DNA from: Armatimonadota bacterium
GTDB lineage: Bacteria > Armatimonadota > Fimbriimonadia > Fimbriimonadales > ATM1
Length of the DNA: 5,617 nt
NCBI GenBank assembly: GCA_013816225.1
Contig: JACDEQ010000020.1
Location: forward strand, 9,709 to 15,325
Direction: 5' to 3'
The translations under genes and the position numbers were made by a program. The notes beneath the pieces were generated by a model, which made no database searches, was not told the origin of the DNA, and saw only the letters and a program-made list of their open reading frames with translations. This document shows, one piece after another, positions 1 through 5,617 of the stretch (positions within the stretch are counted from its first letter, which is position 1; each line of letters starts with the position of its first letter).

Positions 1-1138
1 CCCCGGCAGCATGGCCCCCAGCCGGTCCATTCATGAGGAAGGCATAATCATCTCCCCTCAAAAATTGACATCAGCTCTCGCAAACGAGATTGCGAATACT
101 TGCCGGGGCAAAGAAGAACGGATTGCCGACTTGGAGGCCCAGCGTGCAGCGGCGAGCGTTGGTTCGGTGAGAGTTCAAGCTTTGTCATCGAAGTATGGCG
201 CTGCCCTGAAGAGTCACATTCAGGAGTGTCTCTCATATGCCGAGGAAGTGACCCGGGCCGCGCTTGCGGGCTTACCAGCGGGTTCTTACGAGGCCGAGGA
301 CCACTTGGAGGACGTGCCTGGATCGGAGGCGCGTATCAAAGTCAAGATCGAGCTTGACGGCGCCGGCCGAATCAGGTTCGACTTTAGCGGCTCGAGCGAG
401 CAGGTCGCACTTGGCGTGAACGCGACCGAAGCCGTGACCAGGTCGGCCTGCTATTACGTTGTAAGATGCTTGACACCAGGCGCGCCGACAAACGGCGGGT
501 GTTGGAAGTCGATCGAAGTATTGGCGCCACCCAATAGCATCGTCAACGCTGGCTACCCGGCACCGGTCGTAGCCGGAAATACGGAGACAAGCCAGTGTAT
601 CGCCGGTGTTATTCTGCAGGCGCTGCCTGGGCCGATGCCTGCCTGCAGCCAAGGCACAATGAACAATGTTGCATTTGGGACCGATCGCTGGGCGTACTAT
701 GAGACGATCGGGGGCGGCGCTGGGGCGGGCCCTGTGCATGACGGCGCGAGCGGGGTCCATACCCACATGACCAACACGCGCAATACACCTGTCGAAGCGC
801 TGGAGCTCGAGTTACCGATTCGCGTGCTCGAATACGAACTCAGGGCCGGATCGGGCGGGGACGGTTCACACGAGGGCGGCGAAGGGGTCGTGCGTTCGTT
901 TCAGGCATTAGAGGCCGGTATCACATGCAGTTTGATGACCGACAGGCGATCCTGTGGACCCTCAGGTATCGAGGGTGGAGGGCCTGGTTTGCCCGGCCGA
1001 AACGCCTTGATTCGGGGAGATAAGGAAACCGATATCGACTCCAAAGCGCAGATCGAGTTGCAGCAGGGTGACATCGTGCGAATCGAGACACCGGGCGGCG
1101 GTGGTTGGGGGCCGTTCGACAAGCAACCTAGAACCTAA
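1..1138 (+). CDS. Hydantoinase B / 5-oxoprolinase family protein, C-terminal part (5' end outside window)
   Basis: This is the 3' part of a HyuB-family gene; about 378 codons are visible, against roughly 520 or more for the family. The frame is open through base 1 (first full codon at 2), and the residues before the ATG at 11 read PGS. They continue the family motif PGSM-x-P-x-S-x-x-I-x-E-E-G, so that ATG is internal and the N-terminal third lies upstream. Other family landmarks are GTMNN (about 656-670), ETIGGGAGAGP followed by DGASGVHTHMTNTRNTPVE (about 701-795), and a glycine-rich end PGGGGWG just before the TAA stop at 1136. Members hydrolyse hydantoins or 5-oxoproline, or act in acetone/acetophenone-type carboxylases, usually with an ATP-using HyuA partner that is often encoded next to hyuB; any such gene here would be upstream of the window. 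The cytoplasmic location is inferred. The substrate cannot be told from this fragment. No frameshift or internal stop is seen. Confidence 0.93.
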   Translation, partial: PGSMAPSRSIHEEGIIISPQKLTSALANEIANTCRGKEERIADLEAQRAAASVGSVRVQALSSKYGAALKSHIQECLSYAEEVTRAALAGLPAGSYEAEDHLEDVPGSEARIKVKIELDGAGRIRFDFSGSSEQVALGVNATEAVTRSACYYVVRCLTPGAPTNGGCWKSIEVLAPPNSIVNAGYPAPVVAGNTETSQCIAGVILQALPGPMPACSQGTMNNVAFGTDRWAYYETIGGGAGAGPVHDGASGVHTHMTNTRNTPVEALELELPIRVLEYELRAGSGGDGSHEGGEGVVRSFQALEAGITCSLMTDRRSCGPSGIEGGGPGLPGRNALIRGDKETDIDSKAQIELQQGDIVRIETPGGGGWGPFDKQPRT

Positions 1139-1225
1139 AACAGGTACGATTTCATTTCGCGACAAGAGTCCGTGGGCATTCCACGAACGTCCCTATCTCG
1201 GGCGTCTAACGTCGCACCTACACCC
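1139..1225. other. Short intergenic gap upstream of gyrB
   Basis: These 87 bases separate the hydantoinase B stop from the preferred gyrB ATG. A perfect 5-bp inverted repeat (CGTGG at 1171-1175, CCACG at 1181-1185, 5-base loop) covers the alternative GTG start at 1172, but no T-run follows it, so it is a poor intrinsic terminator. TACGAT at 1145-1150 resembles a -10 box, but nothing like TTGACA lies 16-18 bases upstream of it. There is no convincing Shine-Dalgarno sequence before the ATG at 1226. A gyrB promoter may lie here or inside the upstream gene; the sequence does not settle it. Confidence 0.5.
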
Positions 1226-3265
1226 ATGCCTAAAGAGAACGAAAAGCCCCAAGCCGAGCAGTCCGAAAGCCAGGCAACCGGCAAAATGGGCAGGCAGGTT
1301 CAGTCCGATTACACCTCCGAGAACATACAGGTCCTCGAGGGGCTCGAAGCCGTGCGCCAGCGGCCGTCGATGTACATCGGCGATACCGGCCCACGCGGTT
1401 TGCATCACCTGTTCAACGAGGTCTTGGACAACTCGATCGACGAGGCTCTCGCCGGGCATTGCGACACGATCGTTTGCATTCTCCACGCCGATAACACATT
1501 GAGCATTCAGGATAACGGGCGCGGCATCCCGGTGGACATTCACGAAAAGTACGGCGTGTCGGCCTTGCAGATCGTAATGTGCACGCTCCACGCCGGTGGC
1601 AAGTTCGGCGGGGGCGGTTACCATGTTTCCGGCGGGCTCCACGGCGTCGGCGTCTCTTGCGTAAACGCGCTTTCCGAGTGGTGCGAGGTCACGGTCGAGC
1701 GGGGAGGAAAAAAGTATTTCCAAAAGTATCACCGTGGTGCGCCCGAATCCGATGTCAAGGAAATCGGAACGACGAAGCGTCGAGGAACCACCACCCGATG
1801 GGTGGCTGACTCTACAATTTTCGAAACCGCGGAGTACGACTCGAAAAGGTTCAAGGAAAGAATTAGAGAATTAGCCTACTTAAATCCCGTCGTCACCTTT
1901 TATTTCGTTAACGAGCAGAACGAGGAAGATAACGAGACGTTCCATTTTAGCGACGGAATCAAGGCCCTTGTCGAGAATGTGAACGAAGCACATGATTCGG
2001 TTCATAAAACGATTTATTTCAAGCGGACGAAGGACGATCTTGAAGCGGAAGCGGCTCTACAATATCACTCCGGTTACAAGGAAACCCTGCTCACTTTTGC
2101 GAATAACATCAACACGATCGAAGGTGGCACACATGCAACCGGCGCTAAGACTGCCCTGACGCGAGTAATCAACGCATACGCCCGCAAAATGAATTTGCTG
2201 AAGGAAAAGGAAGTTAATTTTCTGGGTGAAGATGTGCGGGGCGGCCTGACGATGGTCGTCGCAGTGAAGCTCCTGCACCCGCAATTCGAGGGCCAAACCA
2301 AAACGAAACTCGGAAATAGCGAGGTCGAGGGTCTGGTGAATTCGATCGTAGGCGAATCACTATCGGAGTTTTTCGACGAGAATCCCGCGGTCGCGAAAAG
2401 AATTGTCGAAAAGGCGGTTCTCGAGCAGCGCGCCCGAGAAGCAGCGAGAAAGGCCGCCGAGGCCGTAAAGCGAAGCGGCGCCGTCGAGTCTTACGGCCTC
2501 GCAGGCAAGCTCTCCGATTGCATCGAGAAAGATCCGACGAGAACCGAGCTATTTATCGTCGAGGGTGATTCCGCGGCCGGTCCTGCGAAGGGGGCCCGCG
2601 ACCGTCGTACGCAGGCCGTTTTGCCGATCAAGGGCAAAATCCTCAACGTGGAGCGCGCGCGAGTCGACAAGGCGCTCGACAACGAAGAAATTAAGGCGCT
2701 TATTTCCAGCCTCGGAACTGGAATCGACTATTCGATCGGACGAGAACACGACACAAACGGCGATTCGAACGGACGCAATGGCGGAGACGGCTTCGACCTC
2801 TCGAAGCTCCGCTACGGAAAGGTGATTATTCTTACAGACGCCGATGTCGATGGCGAGCACATCCGCACACTTCTCCTCACATTTTTCTATCGGTACATGA
2901 AGCCACTGTTGGAAAATGACAAGATCTTCTTGGCCAAGCCGCCTCTGTTTACCATTCAGGCGGGCAAAGATGAGCGTTATTATGCGCAGGATGAAGCTGA
3001 GCGAGACCAGATCTTGAAGGGCCTCAAAAAGAAAGACGTTCGCGTCACGCGGTTCAAGGGGTTGGGCGAAATGGACGCGGAGCAGCTTGAAGAGACAGCA
3101 ATGAATCCAGTCAGCCGAACGCTCGTACAAATCGGCCTGGACAAGGAAAACGAAGCCGAGACAGAGCGTATGTTTTCCCGGTTGATGGGCGAGAAGGTCG
3201 AACCACGCCGCGAGTTCATTGAGAAGCACGCCAAGGAAGTTACCGATCTCGACTGGCACTACTAG
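1226..3265 (+). CDS. gyrB: DNA gyrase subunit B
   Basis: This is the ATPase subunit of type IIA topoisomerase, which with GyrA introduces negative supercoils into cytoplasmic DNA. From the ATG at 1226 it is 679 residues, shorter than E. coli GyrB (804) because it lacks the large Toprim-region insertion. The GHKL ATPase domain shows EVLDNSIDEALAG (E65, N69), DNGRGIP (D96), LHAGGKF, and SGGLHGVGVS (135-144). The transducer domain has the QTK loop (357-359). The Toprim domain has EGDSAAG (446-452), PIKGKILNVERA, and TDADVDG with metal-binding D538, D540 and D542. The tail ends in NPVSRTL and LDWHY. ILNVERA and DADVDG favour GyrB over ParE. Oddities are His133 where E. coli has ATP-contacting Lys110, Ala451 in the EGDSAGG signature, and a roughly 17-residue Gly/Asn/Asp-rich insertion at 506-522. 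The GTG at 1172 would add 18 residues that look non-coding, and ATG 1286 is a shorter option; the start is the least certain part. It is not beside dnaA, dnaN, recF or gyrA within this window. Confidence 0.96.
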   Translation: MPKENEKPQAEQSESQATGKMGRQVQSDYTSENIQVLEGLEAVRQRPSMYIGDTGPRGLHHLFNEVLDNSIDEALAGHCDTIVCILHADNTLSIQDNGRGIPVDIHEKYGVSALQIVMCTLHAGGKFGGGGYHVSGGLHGVGVSCVNALSEWCEVTVERGGKKYFQKYHRGAPESDVKEIGTTKRRGTTTRWVADSTIFETAEYDSKRFKERIRELAYLNPVVTFYFVNEQNEEDNETFHFSDGIKALVENVNEAHDSVHKTIYFKRTKDDLEAEAALQYHSGYKETLLTFANNINTIEGGTHATGAKTALTRVINAYARKMNLLKEKEVNFLGEDVRGGLTMVVAVKLLHPQFEGQTKTKLGNSEVEGLVNSIVGESLSEFFDENPAVAKRIVEKAVLEQRAREAARKAAEAVKRSGAVESYGLAGKLSDCIEKDPTRTELFIVEGDSAAGPAKGARDRRTQAVLPIKGKILNVERARVDKALDNEEIKALISSLGTGIDYSIGREHDTNGDSNGRNGGDGFDLSKLRYGKVIILTDADVDGEHIRTLLLTFFYRYMKPLLENDKIFLAKPPLFTIQAGKDERYYAQDEAERDQILKGLKKKDVRVTRFKGLGEMDAEQLEETAMNPVSRTLVQIGLDKENEAETERMFSRLMGEKVEPRREFIEKHAKEVTDLDWHY

Positions 3266-3274
3266 TTCGACTTT

Positions 3275-3279
3275 GAGGT
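3275..3279 (+). promoter_or_regulatory. Candidate ribosome binding site for the SRPBCC gene
   Basis: GAGGT lies in the 25-bp gap after gyrB, with 11 bases between it and the GTG at 3291. It matches the Shine-Dalgarno core but is somewhat farther from the start than usual. It supports GTG 3291 as the start, because no other start codon in that frame lies closer to it. The position also supports translation from a gyrB readthrough transcript. Confidence 0.45.
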
Positions 3280-3290
3280 AGCTTCGCATA

Positions 3291-3737
3291 GTGCCGATAA
3301 TCGAACTGAGGAAAACAATCGACGCGCCGGTCCAGCGGGTGGTAGAAATCGCGCGCGACGTGGAGCGCTTCTCCGAGTTCATGCCCGACGTCAAATCTGT
3401 CAAGGTCGTCGGCCAGAGCGATGACGGTACGACGCAACAAACCGAGTGGGTGGGGATCATCAAGCAGTTTTCACGTGAAATCGCATGGACCCAAGAGGAC
3501 GTTTGGCACGAGGACGCAAACCGCATCGATTTCCATCAGGTCAAAGGAGATTACGACAAGATGGAGGGCTACTGGCAGTTCAGCGACGTGGGCGGCAAGA
3601 CTGAGTTCGTCAACTATCTGGATTACGAATACAAAGTTCCGCTGCTCGGAGCGCTCGTCACGAAGGTCGTGGATTTCCTGGTTCGGCAAAACCTGAACAG
3701 CATAATGGACGGCATCGAGAAGCGCGCGACCGCCTAG
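3291..3737 (+). CDS. SRPBCC (START-like / polyketide cyclase-COQ10 type) family protein
   Basis: This is a 148-residue single-domain protein starting at GTG. The N-terminus (TIDAPVQRVVEIARDVERFSEFMPDV, residues 9-34) is the typical opening strand and helix of the SRPBCC helix-grip fold as in Polyketide_cyc/COQ10-type proteins. The middle alternates polar and hydrophobic residues as expected for the antiparallel sheet (W43, the W62-D65 region, and YWQFSDV in the second half). The C-terminal helix reads LVTKVVDFLVRQNLNSIMDGI and would cap the cavity. There is no signal peptide, membrane segment or metal site, so it is probably cytoplasmic. The fold binds hydrophobic ligands such as lipids, quinones or polyketides; the ligand here is unknown and no catalytic residues are recognisable. 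It follows gyrB by 25 bp on the same strand and is probably co-transcribed with it. It converges on polA and its TAG stop overlaps the polA stop. The fold is well supported; any enzymatic role is not. Confidence 0.88.
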   Translation: MPIIELRKTIDAPVQRVVEIARDVERFSEFMPDVKSVKVVGQSDDGTTQQTEWVGIIKQFSREIAWTQEDVWHEDANRIDFHQVKGDYDKMEGYWQFSDVGGKTEFVNYLDYEYKVPLLGALVTKVVDFLVRQNLNSIMDGIEKRATA

Positions 3738-5617
3738 CTTTTTGTCTCGAGCCAGTTGGGCCCGAGGCTGGCATCGACCTCGACCGGAACGTCGAGCGGC
3801 AGCGCATTTTCCATCGCCTCCTTAAGCTTCGGCACCAAATCCTCTTCGCCGGCAGCCAACTCGAATAGCAGCTCGTCATGCACCTGCAGGATCATCCGCG
3901 TACTCTTCGATTCTAGCAATGGGCGGATATTTATCATCGCCAGCTTGATCATGTCGGCGGACCCGCCCTGCAGGGGCGCGTTCATTGCCTGCCTTTCGGC
4001 GTAGTGTCTCGCGACGCGATTGCCCGCATAGATGTCTTGGAAATAACGGCGTCTGCCACAAATGGTGGTGGTGAAACCTTTGGATCGAGCCTCCTCCAGA
4101 GTTGTGTCGATGTACTCGCGCACCTTCGGGAACCGCTCGAAGTAGTCCTTGATTAGCTCCTTGGCCTCCGAAATCGTGAATTCACCGCCCAGTTGGTTCG
4201 CCAATCCGAAGTCGGTCACCCCGTAGAGAACCGCGTAGTTCAGCATCTTCGAGTACCGCCTGTGCTCGCGGTTCACCTTGCCCACAGGCTCGTTCCACAT
4301 CAGCGAAGCCGTAACCGCGTGCACGTCGGTCCCCGATTCGAATGCCTCGACCAGAGCCGGCTCTCCGCAATGATGCGCGAGAAAACGAAGCTCTATTTGC
4401 GAATAGTCGAGCGAGGCGAGTTGGAAGCCGGGCGCAGGGATGAATGCTCGCCGTATCTCTCGGCCCGTCTCGGTCCGAATCGGAATGTTCTGCAGGTTCG
4501 GATAGTTGCTGCTTAGGCGGCCCGTAGCGGCCACGTGCTGCGCATAGGTCGTGTGAATCCGCCCGTCCGCCGCCACGTACTTCGGCAGCGAATCGGCGTA
4601 GGTGTTTTTCAGCTTGGAAAGCTCCCGCCAATTTAGTATCTCGCGGCATATGTCATGTTCCGGAGCGAGCTGCTGCAAAACCTCGACCCCCGTCGCGTAT
4701 CCTGTCTTCGTCTTCTTCCCCGAAGGAATGCACAGTTTGTCGAACAAGATCTTGCCGAGCTGCTTCGGTGAGCCTATGTTGAATGTTTCTCCAGCGAGTT
4801 CATAGACGAGTTGCTCGATCTGGCCGATCTGCACCGACAGGCTCTTGCCGAACTCTTCGAGCATGCCGACATCCACGGCTACGCCCGTGTTTTCCATCTC
4901 TGCGAGGACCGGCACCAGGGGCAGCTCGATGCCCGCGTAGACCTTCCATTGGCCTTCCAAATTGAGCCGGTCGGTCAGCGGCTTCTCGAGCCGCGAAATG
5001 GCCGATGCTTTCTCGGCAGGTGATTGAGGCGGCTGCTCTTCGAGATAGCCCTGCGCCAGGTCCTCGATCGCATAGTTCGAGCGCGCGCTTTGAAGCACAT
5101 AGGCGGAAAGGATCGCGTCGAAGCCCGGAACTACATAGCTCGCCGCCTTGCGAAGCATCGCCTTCGAGTCGTGAAACGCCAGTTCGCCCCCGCGCTCGGC
5201 TACCAAACGCGACAACGTTTTCGGCTCGACCTCCAGCGCTTCCAAGCCCACGGCTACCGCTGCACCTTCCGTATGCTCGAACGCGGCGGCGTGCCGGTCC
5301 CCGATCCAAGCGATCACGTCCTCGTACGACGACACGCGCCCCACCGAGACCTTGGACTTCTCAGTCTCGACCGACACCAGGTCTTCGGAGAAAAGATTCG
5401 GCTGTCCGCCCTGGCGATAAGGGCCCAGAACGAGCGGCAGCCTCTTCGTGTGCACACGGAACTCCAGGCTCTCGAGCATTCTTTGCGCAGCGTCGATCTG
5501 AGCGTCCGTGACTTGGTACGGCCGGTAGTCGAACATCAGGGGCGCGTCGCGAACGATGGTCGCCAGCCACTTGGACCTCGGCATTTGGCCCAAGCTCGGC
5601 TCCAGTTTCTTGCGGAC
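3734..5617 (-). CDS. polA: DNA polymerase I, 5' end outside window
   Basis: This is the Klenow-like part of family A DNA polymerase, used for gap filling and primer removal. About 627 codons are visible. The frame is open to the right edge and reads VRKKLEPS before a TTG at 5593, matching the linker after the 5' nuclease domain, so the TTG is not the start; roughly 290 N-terminal residues lie beyond 5617. With TTG 5593 as residue 1, a degenerate 3'-5' exonuclease domain spans about 80-205. The polymerase domain follows: TGRLSS (357-362), PNLQNIP (365-371), motif A DYSQIE (396-401, catalytic D396), O helix R445-x3-K449-x3-Y453-x3-Y457-G, APLQGGSADMIK (539-550) and motif C QVHDE (570-574, catalytic D573). 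All polymerase essentials are intact. Tyr453 replaces the phenylalanine of E. coli F762. The exonuclease carboxylates appear lost. The TAG stop (3736-3734) overlaps that of the convergent SRPBCC gene. Confidence 0.97.
   Translation of the reverse strand, partial: VRKKLEPSLGQMPRSKWLATIVRDAPLMFDYRPYQVTDAQIDAAQRMLESLEFRVHTKRLPLVLGPYRQGGQPNLFSEDLVSVETEKSKVSVGRVSSYEDVIAWIGDRHAAAFEHTEGAAVAVGLEALEVEPKTLSRLVAERGGELAFHDSKAMLRKAASYVVPGFDAILSAYVLQSARSNYAIEDLAQGYLEEQPPQSPAEKASAISRLEKPLTDRLNLEGQWKVYAGIELPLVPVLAEMENTGVAVDVGMLEEFGKSLSVQIGQIEQLVYELAGETFNIGSPKQLGKILFDKLCIPSGKKTKTGYATGVEVLQQLAPEHDICREILNWRELSKLKNTYADSLPKYVAADGRIHTTYAQHVAATGRLSSNYPNLQNIPIRTETGREIRRAFIPAPGFQLASLDYSQIELRFLAHHCGEPALVEAFESGTDVHAVTASLMWNEPVGKVNREHRRYSKMLNYAVLYGVTDFGLANQLGGEFTISEAKELIKDYFERFPKVREYIDTTLEEARSKGFTTTICGRRRYFQDIYAGNRVARHYAERQAMNAPLQGGSADMIKLAMINIRPLLESKSTRMILQVHDELLFELAAGEEDLVPKLKEAMENALPLDVPVEVDASLGPNWLETKS

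Noticed and set aside
11..13. ATG as the start of the hydantoinase B-family gene
   Set aside because: The frame is open to base 1 and the residues around the ATG match an internal family motif (PGSM followed by a conserved EEG segment).
64..69. TTGACA, a perfect -35 hexamer
   Set aside because: It is inside the hydantoinase B coding region and has no -10 partner at the right distance that leads to a gene start.
1145..1150. TACGAT as a -10 box for gyrB
   Set aside because: There is no -35-like sequence 16-18 bases upstream; TTCGAC at 1115-1120 is 24 bases away.
1172..1225. GTG at 1172 as the gyrB start
   Set aside because: It would add 18 residues with no family similarity, has no clear Shine-Dalgarno, and lies in a small hairpin; ATG 1226 is preferred but not proven.
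1068..1502. Open frame overlapping the end of the hydantoinase B gene and the start of gyrB
   Set aside because: It lies in another frame across two well-supported genes and its Arg/Ser/Pro-rich translation has no domain features.
2549..3526. Long antisense open frame opposite gyrB and the SRPBCC gene
   Set aside because: It mirrors two conserved + strand genes and has no recognisable domain; long antisense frames are common in codon-biased DNA.
5591..5593. TTG as the start of a short, Klenow-like PolA lacking the 5' nuclease domain
   Set aside because: The frame continues to the window edge with residues VRKKLEPS that fit the end of the 5' nuclease region, so the gene is cut by the edge rather than naturally short.

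Overview
The window is a fully coding bacterial chromosomal segment with four protein genes and almost no intergenic DNA. Three genes run on the + strand: the C-terminal part of a hydantoinase B/oxoprolinase-family protein, gyrB, and a small SRPBCC (START-like) protein. One runs on the - strand: polA, with its 5' end cut by the right edge. By eye the DNA is moderately GC-rich. The housekeeping genes are clearly bacterial: a short GyrB without the large E. coli-type insertion, and a PolA whose 3'-5' exonuclease domain looks degenerate. The genes do not identify a phylum, and I do not assign one.

Layout. Positions 1-1138 hold the 3' part of the hydantoinase B-family gene; the reading frame is open through base 1, so the ATG at 11 is internal. 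Positions 1139-1225 are a short gap before gyrB (1226-3265), with an alternative upstream GTG at 1172. After 25 bp, a GTG-started SRPBCC gene (3291-3737) probably shares the gyrB transcript. It converges on polA (3734-5617, minus), and the two stop codons share one palindromic CTAG. The polA frame is open to the right edge, where it reaches the start of the linker after the 5' nuclease domain.

Function. GyrB would pair with a GyrA encoded elsewhere to supercoil DNA, and PolA would do gap filling and Okazaki-fragment processing. The SRPBCC protein probably binds a lipid-like or other hydrophobic ligand. The hydantoinase B-family protein belongs to amide/lactam hydrolysis or ATP-dependent carboxylation metabolism and has no obvious link to the replication genes.

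I see no mobile element, CRISPR array, tRNA or rRNA, and no evidence of a new multi-gene system. The most interesting details are inside the proteins: a tyrosine at the PolA O-helix position that sets dideoxynucleotide discrimination, loss of the PolA proofreading residues, a Gly/Asn/Asp-rich insertion in the GyrB Toprim domain, a histidine in place of an ATP-contacting lysine in GyrB, and the shared CTAG stop.
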